In this document: positions 40,601 to 51,519 of the stretch, one piece after another
Layout: each line of letters opens with the position of its first letter
Position numbering within the stretch: position 1 is the first letter of the stretch
NCBI GenBank assembly: GCA_036345935.2
Contig: JADWOT020000001.1
Coordinates: 16,050,828 to 16,114,827, forward strand
Source: Taenia hydatigena
Taxonomy: Eukaryota; Platyhelminthes; Cestoda; Cyclophyllidea; Taeniidae
Length of the DNA stretch: 64,000 bases
Direction of reading: 5' to 3'
Made by a program: the position numbers and the translations under genes
Notes under the pieces: generated by a model
What the model saw: only the letters and a program-made list of their open reading frames with translations
The model's database searches: none
Told to the model about the DNA's origin: nothing

Positions 40601-43600
40601 GTTGCGATTTGTCGCCTTTAATGAGGCTTAGCTCACATTGTTATTTTCCCCCAGCTGCTTCTGGTGGTGTAGTTTCTCGGCTGGCTCGTGGGTGTATGCT
40701 ATCAACGCTATTCGCGTTGTGATGGCTGGTGCAAGAGATTGACAAAGGGGACGCCCGACTTGACTGCGAGAGGGGCCGTGTAGTGTATGTTTTGAATGCA
40801 TTGCTCTTCGAACCGGTAATGAGCAACTGGTCGCCAATTTTTGTCTTTGCTAGGTGGCCTGGCTTCCAAGTCGTGGCAGTGGTTTAATCCTTTCTGTTCG
40901 CCGAATATATGTGCATGCACTCTGTCCTAGTGCCATTATCCGACGCTTCCGCGAATCCTTGCTTTTGTTATCAATTACGTGTATGGTAGTCGTTCGCTGC
41001 TTCTAGTTATGTTGAGGCCGAAATCCTTTTGGCTCTGTTTGAATTACAATGTTCGGTGTTGGTGTCGGAGTTGCCTCGGGTGCGGCGTCGCTGCTCTGAT
41101 GTGACCGCGTTTGTGATGCGATGGGAGGTCATTATGTGGGGTGCCAATTTACACTGAAGTAAACTGTGGATGCAAATATTCTTGCTCACGAAGCAGAGGG
41201 AGTAGGATGAACCCTTTGTGCATTGACTACTCTGCTGTTACACATCCTTCTGTGGCTCTCGAGTGCAGGTGCTCTACCACTATGGTGGAAGGCGTGGACG
41301 GGTCATCGACCAACGATGCATTGGCTGTTTTCGATAGTGTCGTGTGGTGTAATACTCGACCTTCCATGCGTTGCAATGGCTTGTTTATTGTGCTACTGTT
41401 GACGTTTTTGGTGTACTCATTGACTTGGCGAGATTGTGGGAACGGTAGCTGATGAAGGTGAGCAGTCTTACTGACTAACACTCCCCCTGCTGCCGCTACT
41501 GCCTTCAACGTAGTTGTGGGTCGCTTTTTAATGGCATCATAGACTTACGAGTCTGTCAACTACACCCATCTTCGCCGTCGGTGGCAATGGGAAAAGGAAA
41601 TGAGGATGTAGAAGTCGACCCATGGGAAGCCACTGAGCACCCTTAAACTCGTCGTCTTCGTCGTCGTCGACAGCGGCGCTTTTGGAATCATTCGGTCAAT
41701 CGACTCTGCCAAAAATTCTCTTGCTCAATGTGGACTATTCAATCACCTGGGACATAAGAGGCGCAGCTTCCTGCTTGGAGGAGGCCTTATGAACGATTGA
41801 GTGTAATGTGAGGGCCACATGAGAGCGGAACAAGAGCGAGCCTGTAACTTGGTAAGCATGCTGGATAAGTAGAATAAGATGTTATTGTCTTCTTACGATT
41901 GTTAGTCTTGCATGTTCATTCTTTAAATCTAAGATGTCCAGGTATTGTCGCCTTTGCCACTATGGCACGAGGCGATGGTGGTATGAGGTAGGTGTGGAGT
42001 GATTTGAAGTGTAGTTATGATGCTTTGATATGCAAGTATGGTTCCCTGTACGATCCATTGTCATATTCGATAATCGCTTGCCTGATGTTTAAGGCGTAGG
42101 ACGCAAGTTATCGACGCTCATCCAAAGAGGCATTTTTGGTGACGCCCAGATGCGGCTGTTTCAGTGGGTGGGATGATCCATTGCCCGAGTGCGATTGATT
42201 TGTAAGGGAAAGGCAAAGTATTCAACGACTTCATGCGCCACATATTTTTGCAGTTTCCAACCTAGGCAGCTTATGCTGCTTGATTTTGTGCGTTTTCGGG
42301 ATTCTTGTGCGTGCGTGTGAGCGTGCTATTTAACGATCATCCGCGAGTTGGCGGTGTTGAGTGTATTTCCACTGCCTGAGACAAGTAGTTGGGCTTGGCC
42401 TTGCATGCTTCCGATGTGACTGTAGATTGTAGACTGTTAGCCATGTTAAAGCTGAATTATTCTGTCAATGTAGTTGGCATGATGTCGCACTGTTGACGGG
42501 AGTTTTACGATTCGTTTCTAGGTCAATATTTCCTCCACTGTTCGTGGACACGCTTGATGGCTGGCACGTTTTCCTATCCAATGGGGAATCGGCTCACACC
42601 ACGAGGGGTGGGGAAACTGACGACAGTAGCCTTACCGAGGAGAGTACGGAACACGGCGTTGGACAAGACAAAGTGAATCGTGTAATGAGCCAGTAGTTTT
42701 TTTAACGAAGGATTTTGGTGGTGGGCTAATTGATTGCATCGTGTTGTACCTTTTCGGAGTGGTGTGTTAATTACACATTTATGTGTTCTGCGTGAGTACG
42801 ATGTCTTCTTTCGCCTTTGGGGAGGAAAAAGCTGAGGGAACTGCAGTACGTATGTATGAATTGGTAATAGAAATGTCCTATTGAAGATTAAAGCTCTCCT
42901 AGCCGCAGTCCATTTGTATGACTACGTGACAAGTGTAACGTATTTTGCTTCAGAAGGTATGAAGCTGCATTTGTTTTGTTGGGTCGCAATTAATTGTTGA
43001 CAGCATGGGTGATGGGTGCGTTTTGAAGTTCTCTACTATTGAAGGTTTCATGAACCGTTAAAATGTGGCATGCTGCTGCCTAGCCTGGAACGCTTCTTCA
43101 CGGAGACCAGACTTGTCGGGACGAAAGCGAAACGAAGACACTAGCTATAAGAGTAACAATTGTCTTTTGGAGTTCAAAATTTGCAGTGCCAAGGCAAACA
43201 AAATTTTACTTACGGAATCTAGTTTCAGCATGTGTGTGGTTGAGATTTGGGCAAATTATTCCTAAAGTAAATACGTGGCAGTGCATTGTGGGATGACCTG
43301 GATACTTAGAGCAAACTGATTTTGTTCAAGCCACTTGAGAAAGACTTGATGTTGCTTTGCATTGCTTCATAGTGGGGAGTTCTGCTTCACAAGGCGGGGA
43401 AGGCGACGACCTTGACAACATCATAATACCACATTGATGGGTCGTGATGGCAAAGAAAACGTAGTTGATAAAAAGCAAACTGCAGAAATAGGAAGAGTTG
43501 AAAAAGTTGTCAGACGGGAGCTCCAAAGCATAATAGTAAATTCCATTTTGTAGGATAAAACTGAAAAGCAGTTGAGCAGTCTTAGTGTGGGAGATAAATG

Positions 43601-44170
43601 TGAGGTGCTTTAGGGAAAGCGGGATGTAGTAAATAAAATGCGGAAGGCTGTGTGCAAAAGATAAAAGTCTATGCAATAGCCCAAAGTCCAGATGAATGCG
43701 AATTGGAGAAAGTGGAAGGACGAGATATAAATACAAAGAAAGGAAGAAGTGGAAGACAAAGAGCTACTCGAAGAAGAAGGAAAGGAGTTTAGGAAGGGGA
43801 ACAGAATGGCGTAAAAAAGTGAAGAATGAGGAGACAACACCCGCAGCGAATGACGATGTGCAAGCGCTACGTGTCCTGATGTCTACGACTCGATAGATTG
43901 GAGCACTTTGCCCTAGAACTTCACAGACTACACGAGCTAAGTGAGCTTTTAGCAATCAAGCCTCCTGGTGGCGGCAATTTCAACCCACAAATGCAGCATG
44001 ACGTAAGCACTAAATCTTCTCGGCCGAACACCAAATGAAGGATAGGAGAGAAAGAAAGGCAGGGGTAGGACGGACGCCCTTCCCTCGGAGTGAAGTGAAG
44101 AAAGTGCTTAGTACTTGGTGAAGGTAAAGGTCATCACCTATCTCCTTTGCTAACCACTGGCTGTGCAAGT
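40600..44170. other. G/T-rich stretch without supported gene
   Basis: The plus strand is rich in G and T over 40640-43050 and purine-rich over 43340-43900, giving long mirror ORFs on the minus strand that I reject. No conserved motif, splice-linked exon set or RNA gene is visible. Confidence 0.4.
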
Positions 44171-44178
44171 AGGTACAT

Positions 44179-44201
44179 CAACAACAACAACAACAACAAC
44201 A
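44179..44201 (+). repeat. (CAA)n microsatellite
   Basis: About 7.5 uninterrupted CAA units. Confidence 0.9.
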
Positions 44202-44209
44202 GGAAGTGA

Positions 44210-45128
44210 TATGTCCCTAACACTCTCATAGTCGAGATGCTGCATTAACCAGAAAGACAATTCCACCAACACGTCTTGGTGTGAGGTGGGGAGCAAGCAT
44301 CCCCCCGTCCATCAATGTCCAATGGAGTCGGTAAACCTAAGCCAGTGAGGTTGTTGACGTCGTTGCCACTCAAGTCCGCCGAAAATGTTGGTGAAGAGTC
44401 GTTTCTGCCTGCTACGAGTCTTCTTTGGCTCACCGTCAACTTGGAACTCGGTATTTATCTCGTGCATCTTCTCATAATCTTCTTCTTCCTCCTCCTTATT
44501 TAAATGATACTTTGTCTTCCTCCTTTTCCCCTTTATAGTGTCGCCCCCGTTGCACCATTCTCACATCCTTCTTCCTCTCATTCGGACTCATCTGAAAGTT
44601 CAGCTATCCCATAGCCCTTGTCTGTAGTGGTAGTTTCTTGCATTTCTTTAGACTGCAGGGCTTGGCTTCGAACAACGTCTGATGAACTTCACATCAATAG
44701 CTTCTGTCGAGTTCTCCTCCTCCTTCACCTCTTCCTCTACATGATCATCTCTATGAAGTGCCTTGTGAAAGATTGCTCTGCTTCTTCGGCAACCTGCAAG
44801 TGATTGGCGTTAGTAGAAGTGGGTGTGGAAAGGCGAGCACCTACCTCTTATCCACAACACAAGCCCCTTATGTCTGCCACAGTCCAGGCGACTAGGAAGG
44901 AATGCAACTAAAAGCCGCGAAAGGAAACGAAATGAAGAGGGCAATAAGGCACGTGAGACTAGCATTCATCGTCGTGCCACTCAGTTTGAGCATGTGACGC
45001 TATCAATGGATTTAATCGGTTACTTCACCATTCGAAAGTCGGCTGCCTGGTGACTGTCACATTGCACGTGCAAAGCATGCAGGCAGGAAGGGCGAATGCT
45101 GTCGCCACAACCGCAGCCGGCGTCCCAA
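44210..45128. other. No supported gene
   Basis: Short ORFs only. The plus strand is CT-rich around 44465-44570. Confidence 0.45.
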
Positions 45129-45218
45129 CACTCACTCACTCACTCACTCACTCACTCACTCACTCACTCACTCACTCACTCACTCACTCACTCACTCACT
45201 CACTCACTCACTCACTCA
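45129..45218 (+). repeat. (CACT)n microsatellite, 90 bp
   Basis: 22.5 perfect tetranucleotide units. Because the period is 4 and the unit has no stop in any frame, plus-strand frames read Thr-His-Ser-Leu repeats, which creates spurious ORFs. Confidence 0.95.
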
Positions 45219-45257
45219 GTGCCTCATTGCACTACAACTTCGCCAATCTGTGTGTCA

Positions 45258-45279
45258 GTGGTGGTGGTGGTGGTAGTGG
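45258..45279 (+). repeat. (GTG)n microsatellite
   Basis: About seven GTG units with one interruption, 40 bp after the tetranucleotide array. Confidence 0.75.
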
Positions 45280-45899
45280 CAGCACGCACACCTCAGCAGG
45301 AGTGGCGTTAGTGAGAGGTGATGTGTACTGATGTGAAGTGAGTGGCGCTAACAACTGTTATTTGGTTGTCGTTTTGAGCGAAATCATCCGGTGCTCGAAA
45401 GAGGAGGAGGAGTGGAATTTTTGATGTGGTGGGTGAGGCCTAATTTGCTGGAAACGGGAGGACTACAGCCTGCCACTTACTTGGATCTACATGGTGCCAA
45501 AGGCGTTGTGGGTCCAAAACACAGCAAGTGATTTGCTGTTCACAGAACATTTTGTGATTAGCATGGAGACGCAAATGAACAGAAATAGGTGCAGACTTTG
45601 CACGTTCGCCTTGTCAGTCAGCCGCTGCAGGCTCCATCACACGCAAACCTTGGTTGTGGGGTGGGGAGACTTCTCAACCTCATCACCAGACTGTCATCGT
45701 TACTCGCCCATGGTGGCGATAGTGGCAAGGGAGAATGGGGCTGTTGATCGTGTTACTTTTTGGACTTTGCAAGAGGTGCTGAGCCTATGGATGATAAAAT
45801 TAGAAAATAATGCAGAAGAAAATAAAGTCAGAAGAGGTGCATTTAATTTTTAATTGACATATATCCACAATGTTTTCCATTTGCGTACATTGATGTGTA

Positions 45900-46157
45900 C
45901 CGGTTTTGCAACTCACCTTCCAACGCTCTGTGCATTTGATGATGTATTTGTGAATGCAAACTGCAAATCTGCGTTTAGCGAAACACACTTCAACGCGCTT
46001 ATACTTGTTTATTTTCCGATGCCGTTGTCGACAGCACCATGAACACAGCATCCACCTCCATCACCAACGTCCCTGCCTCCTTCTTTAATATTGCCTCACT
46101 CAATTCAGTAGCACATGCACGAAATAATCCGCAATCAAGTACAGTGTGAAGGAATGT
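45900..46157 (+). repeat. R-family member d, plus orientation
   Basis: The core attgcctcactcaattcagt followed by gaaataatccgcaatcaagt matches members a-c. The left flank 45930-46070 matches 5140-5250 near member a, including cgaaacacacttc. It abuts a minus-orientation member to form a palindrome. Confidence 0.6.
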
Positions 46158-46310
46158 CTCTCCACATATTTGTGCTTGTTCGGACAGTTAGGTTCTATCC
46201 CATCGTATTACATCCCTTCGCACTGTACCTGATTGCTGATTATTTTGCACATGTAATTCCTTATTGAATAAGGTAATATTAAGGGAGGAGGCAGTGACGT
46301 CGGTGGTAAA
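46150..46310 (-). repeat. R-family member e, minus orientation
   Basis: The reverse complement reads ctcccttaatattacctt, then attcaataagg, gcaatcaggtacagtgcgaa and gatgggatagaacctaact, as in member a at 5255-5400. Together with member d it forms a head-to-head inverted pair with arms 46061-46155 and 46211-46307. Confidence 0.6.
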
Positions 46311-46376
46311 AGTGAACGCCTTGTTCATGCTGTATCCAGAGGCGTCATCAGAAGGCAAATGAGTGCAAGCGCAAAA

Positions 46377-46408
46377 GCATCGCGTCAATGAACTACATGT
46401 ATCTATTG
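46377..46408 (+). repeat. Left terminal inverted repeat
   Basis: Starts GCATCGCGTCAATGAACTAC. It pairs with 47399-47430 at 27 of 32 positions and is related to 1141-1172 in reverse. Confidence 0.6.
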
Positions 46409-47398
46409 AGCAGCGCAATTTTTATCGAAATTGTCTTTTGTGAACTATTAGCAAAGGGACGTTGAGGTAGGATAAGGCGGAGGAAGAAGAGTGAAGAAAA
46501 GGTTTACAATTGTCTAAACTGACTAACAAATGCGGAGCTGCTGGGATTCTGTTTTCTGTCGATGAATAACCACTACGTCGAAAATGATGTCGCATGTTAC
46601 CTCCTACTTGCATTCATTTTGTTCGACAAAGTCACTTAAAGATCGCGCAAACGCAATCTAATGGCGATACATATGATTCTCCTGATACCTTCAAATAACA
46701 GCGTTTAAATGTTTGAATCCCACAGTTTTTTGCAGCTAATTGAAATAAAATTTCTCCTATTATGATGAACGGCGCTAAAGAGATTCTATTTCTTTTATTT
46801 TGGTTGGGAACCAATGGTGACCCAGCATCTAGTAAATGGTATCCGGCAGCCATTCCAAAGCAGTTATGGTGATGCCCAGTCAGGCATTCTAAATGACTTC
46901 AGGAGTTAAGTATGATGCAAGCTGTCAATTCTATATCCTGCTGGCATAAAATTACTACAAAAAATAATAGATTTTAATTTAACACGGAGGAAACAAAGGC
47001 GCTTCCAGTAAGGTCGTGACACTCCTTATCTCCATAGTAGGCGATACCTAAACATGCACCTAATGCTTGCAAAACACACTTAGGGAGAAAGCTCGAATGA
47101 CATACTTTGTAGTGCCCTACCCACTTCGCACCATGTTCCACGTGAAAAAGAAGTGTAAGAAGATATTTGTAAAGCATTAATACTCAAAGATCCCAACAGC
47201 TACAACGCAACGAGGAAATTGTTTTACCGTCATAAACTAATAGGCTGATAATCCTTCCCCTAGCTTACAAAAATATAAGGAATGATGGCACATTGAACTG
47301 CATGAACAAAGGCATGGATTGCGTATAATGCTCCGAGAAGCGTAAGACCCGACCCAAAAATTGGTTTTGGACACTAAAGGGCCTAATTGGGCTTTAGT

Positions 47399-47430
47399 CA
47401 ATAGATGTATGCAGTTTATTGACGCGCTGC
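47399..47430 (-). repeat. Right terminal inverted repeat
   Basis: Its reverse complement starts GCAGCGCGTCAATAAACTGC. The direct-orientation duplication with 1141-4900 begins at this repeat. Confidence 0.6.
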
Positions 47431-47557
47431 CTTAAATTCCACAGGAAGGCATCTTATTCCTTTACTGCGCCAACTGGAATGAGGCGCACGTTTAGGTTTA
47501 AGTGGCCACTCTAAGGTAGCCATGAAAGAGTTGATTGATGCGTGCTTCATGCTACTA

Positions 47558-47683
47558 CTAGTTATGTGAGCGAAAATGAAGCAAATACACAACAGTGAAC
47601 CCTTTGAGGTCAACCTGAAGATCGCTTTGACCGTCAGCATCAAGAAGATCTCCAATAATTACTACCGCAAATGAGTTCTCAGG
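47558..47683 (-). pseudogene. Coding fragment shared with 1482-1601
   Basis: The minus strand reads from PENSFAVVIIGDLLDADG to LLHFRSHN and a TAG, in the same frame as 1601-1482, with about three quarters of residues conserved. In this copy stops interrupt the frame upstream (a TGA where the partner reads CysGlnVal). It is likely a decayed exon of an unrecognised gene. Confidence 0.35.
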
Positions 47684-48959
47684 AATCGGAGAAAGTGGAG
47701 TGCTAATCACATAGCTTCTAATATTCACTTATCGTCCATGCGGTTTTTCCCACCTTTTGTAGCAAAAAGATTTTTTAGGAGTTCGGGTGCTACTGATGGG
47801 TCGGAGATTAGGACTGCCTCTTAGTCGTCTTCCGCGACCTTGCCTCGCATGGTAGGTAATCCAAACACATAACCATGACTCACTCATTGAGGCCATTTTG
47901 GGTGCCTCAATGATGGCAACACGTAACCTCTCCTCTCATATGTGTGCAGTCGAAACTATCGCCTAGAATAAGCTGCAAATTAAAAAAGGGATGTAATGTT
48001 AAAATAGAAGCAGTTACTTTCAAGGCAGTAGTGGATATTGAGGTCAGAGTGGGGTTGACGGTGTAAACCGAAGTCCGATGAGTCCAACTCTACGAATGTA
48101 GTGTAAATGCGGCCTCGGTGATTGCAGTCGCAGTACATGGACAGTTGCAACTATTATTTAAAAGTAAAGTGTGGGGGTAAAAAAGAGATAAAGCCTAAAA
48201 GAATGAGAACAAGTGGGAATAAGGGGAAGGTATAAGACACTAATTAAAATACTATGTGGCTGGATTTGTAGACATGCACACATACAAGAACGGTTAAGTG
48301 CATGCGAAAGTGAATGAAGGGAGGAATGAAGCTGTGGATAAATCCAAGGGACATTGTGTGGAGCAGCTGCGAGAGTATGGAAAAGGAGGCGTAAATGGAA
48401 TCCAGTGGAGAAGTAACCGAGCAAAACCCAATCGTCAGTTGGGCACGGTCTTGCGATTAATGTAACGATGGGCGGAGTTATCAATAGTTGTAAATAAAAT
48501 AACCGATTGCCTAGCCCCTTTGTGGTGTTATGGCTGCCAATTAGTGTCACCTGTGAACGAGCTGCGATGGATATCCACTGAGATTTGAAACATAACATAA
48601 CCTCAGTGGAGCCCCAAACCCACAGGCACGGTCGTATTAATGACCACTCAACTTGCAGCTTTCTTTGCCATCGATATATCCTATCGCTTTCCTTTTCCCC
48701 AAAACCACTAAAAAGTTTAGATTTTTTGACATTTGTCTGGTATTATTTTAAGAATTTTATGCTTGAACCATTTGTTTTCGATTTACCCTGCCAAATTCAC
48801 TAACTTCTTTCCGTTGTATCCAAAATGTCATCGCGTTTTGTATGTCAGAAATATTCAAAAGTTTTAGCACTGCATGTAACATTCCGTTCCAAATCAGGGA
48901 TTAGTTTGTCATGAACAATGCAACTCTAGCCTTAGAATGGCAGAGCTGTGCCAAAACCC

Positions 48960-49580
48960 ACCAGTTAATGTGTCTGGTTCCAAACGCTTCTCTCACTGAT
49001 GGTATTCAAAACGGTACTGCAGTTTGTTAGGAAATTGATCAAATATTTATTGTCTGAAGTTCCTTTGATGGCACTGTGAGCACTCTCATAATTGATTGCC
49101 GTATTGTTTGAGCAGTTTCTGGTCTCATTTTGCGCTACAGTGCCTAAAATGCCAATTTTGTACCGGGTAATCAAGCACTCTTTTCTCTTACCGTTCACTG
49201 CCTCAATGCCTCATTGAGTCGTTTTTAACCTGCTTAGACAGGAATGCTACAGGTGTAACGATGTCAATATGCGTAAAAGTGGACACCCCACCTGCAGTAC
49301 AAAGTGCTTAACCCTATCCCTGCCAGGCTAGGAGCTCTACCTGGTCTAAACGGAGTCGGAAACACATCATTACCGTGCAAATACAAAAATTTTTCCAAAA
49401 AACAAAAATGAAACCAAATGTTAACGATCAAATATTGGTGCTACTGAGTTAGGAAAGAAACTCCGTGTGTGAGAGACAACTAGCGATGCTGTCAGTAAAT
49501 GTTGTAAGTTTATTACTCGATCAGCTGCAATGTTGTCGAAGGCAAGTCCAACATACTTTTCTGCCGTGGCTTCGATAACA
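48960..49580 (+). repeat. Dispersed repeat, about 0.6 kb, copy 3 of 3
   Basis: Third copy of the repeat at 2700-3350 and 5960-6530. It lies inside the large duplication and lacks part of the AATAAA-containing left portion. Confidence 0.6.
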
Positions 49581-50278
49581 GACTTGGTGAGTGGTCTTTT
49601 AGTGCCGACATTTCATTCAGATAAATATGCAAGGCTGAATATGCAAACAAAATGCTGCTATTATTTTTGCTATTAGTTTTCCAATAAATGGTCGTATCCA
49701 CGATATTGGAGGCAGCAGAAGAGGTGGTACCTGCTTCTTTTTGGAACGCACGTCCATTATAGCAAATCACAGCTGATGTGCATGCCCACTGCATCAAAAC
49801 AAATCACGATTACACCCATTTTTAGGGTCAATTGAAACAGTCGTAGTGCATGGCATCAAAATGTACGCGCCTGCGTGATTCACTTCTAAGCGACGCGATA
49901 GTCAATGATGGTATCGAAAGTAATGAGAAAAGATGAAAGAAGCAGGGATTGGAAGCAATGGCTTGACTTCGAGTAGTTGGCTTCCCGTCCGCGTCAAAGA
50001 GCCACATTTGCTCATTAACATTCGAGCTGTTGGTGGAATGCGCACACGTGGAATGCTTTGGTTTCGAATTTACCGGCGCATGAGAGGAAATGATGATTGC
50101 TTACTCACACACAGTCTGGTCAAATTACTTGCGTAATGGACTCAAAATCAATTATTAGTTCTACTATGTAAGAATCTAATTAGGATAAGTAGAAAACGTT
50201 GTGTCAGAAACCTTAAAGAAGGGCGTTTGTGACGCAAGTGATGTAGCGACTGGCTTGCACCTACATCAGACGGCGGGT

Positions 50279-50286
50279 TATAAAAG
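50279..50286 (+). promoter_or_regulatory. TATA box
   Basis: TATAAAAG, a consensus TATA element 60 bp upstream of ATG 50339. That leaves room for a 5' UTR of about 25-30 nt. Confidence 0.55.
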
Positions 50287-50338
50287 CAGCAGGAGATGGA
50301 CAGGTGGATTCCATTTGTTGATCATGAGTTAAAAGACA

Positions 50339-50563
50339 ATGGAAGACAGGCTGTGCAACTCAATTATATGTTTTGTAATTCTTTTACTTTGTTTACTAAC
50401 AGAAGTGCTTGCAGTACAAACTGACATTTACGATCATATCGTTAATTATGTCACCAATACTTATCCACTTGTTACTCATGTGATTTACACCTTTACGAAG
50501 CAATGCGCTTCGTCTTTATGTTCCTATGCCTTCGTGGGGTTTGATGCACTGCTAACAAAGTAG
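50339..50563 (+). CDS. Small secreted protein, 74 residues
   Basis: The ORF begins MEDRLCNSIICFVILLLCLL. Residues 8-20 form a hydrophobic core, and V-L-A at 23-25 fits the -3/-1 rule for signal peptidase, leaving a mature chain of about 49 residues. The mature part has a hydrophobic, Tyr/Thr-rich helix-like stretch (DIYDHIVNYVTNTYPLVTHV) and two cysteines at positions 56 and 61. A consensus TATA box lies 60 bp upstream. The paralog at 3640-3848 keeps the LLTEVLA junction but is broken. The partner's frame continues past the point where this one stops, so this ORF may be C-terminally truncated. The layout recalls the small secreted antigens of parasitic flatworms, but the sequence does not match any I know. 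Confidence 0.45.
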   Translation: MEDRLCNSIICFVILLLCLLTEVLAVQTDIYDHIVNYVTNTYPLVTHVIYTFTKQCASSLCSYAFVGFDALLTK

Positions 50564-51519
50564 CTATCATGAATTCCTCGTTAAACGCGATACAAATGCG
50601 TACGAGACCGATCTGCACGATGCAGTTGGCGAGTACACTTGCGAAGCTTATACGTCAAGGAAAATACCAGCTGCATTGACTAGTCACAATGGGGTGTGTT
50701 CGCACAAATCAACGACAGCCCAAATTAATTAACTGGTTTATGGGATTCTATAAGATTAAAGGCGATTAGTAGAAAAATTGCAGCAATTATTTGAACAAAT
50801 AGTTGCTAATAGAAAGCTATTTGATTTGAAGACGCAACTAATGGCCGTTTAATAAGCTTCGTTCCATTAGTCCAATGACATAATCGCTACAGCTACATTT
50901 TGGTGTTTGTGGCAAGTTTCGTGGAAACCCAATTTATTGTACGCCATATTTAAGTTTTCTGATAGTCGGTTGATGAAACCATGGAAAAGAGGTACAAACT
51001 GATGCGCAGTCAGGTTTCAAACGTCTTGGTTTCTACCTCGGACTCTTCCTCCTCCTCTCCGTCTGCCTCCAACTCATGCACAATCAGCATTGTGTTGACA
51101 GCCATTTGTTCAAATGAACGCTGCAATCGTGCCAACCATTCAATTTACATTTGACGCAGCATCTATGTAGATTAACCAAATTAAAAGACGCGGTTCATAT
51201 CTCTACTACGGACAAATTGTGAGGGAGAGCGAAGAGTTATGCGAATGATTTGTAATGATAAGTTGTCAACTATAATGTTATCTCAAGGACAGCTTGAGCT
51301 ACCATGTCTCGCTAGCTGCCACTGACACCTGATGTTAGCTCTTGAGGCCTTCGAATCAGCATCAGAGTTATGATTACTTCCCTTGTAGACATAAGCAACC
51401 ATTGACTCTCTACTAGGCAATGGTTTTAAGCAAAAGAATTAGCTTGCAATTGCTTGATGGAAGAATAGCCTTGGTCCAATCTCTGAGTTTCTTACTGTCA
51501 CAGGCTGCTAATAGATTAA

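Larger units (their letters stand above)
46377..47430 (-). mobile_element. 1.05-kb segment bounded by 32-bp inverted repeats
   Basis: The ends 46377-46408 and 47399-47430 are inverted repeats matching at 27 of 32 positions. The interior matches 165-1172 in reverse. On the minus strand it has several protein-like pieces in changing frames, for example LGACLGIAYYGDKECHDL (within 46974-47177) and a 73-codon stretch at 46632-46853 with APFIIIGEILFQLAA, so an old gene may lie inside. No transposase motif or target-site duplication was recognised. It may be a decayed DNA transposon, or a segment that flipped by recombination between its end repeats. Confidence 0.45.

Noticed and set aside
45050..45331. 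ORFs with Thr-His-Ser-Leu repeats
   Set aside because: They are translations of the (CACT)n microsatellite, which has no stop in any plus-strand frame.
48066..48100. Hammerhead-ribozyme-like cgatgagtcc...acgaatg, as in flatworm SINEs
   Set aside because: The core reads CCGATGA and GAAT instead of CUGAUGA and GAAA, stems are poor, and the paralogous position at about 2005 does not keep it.
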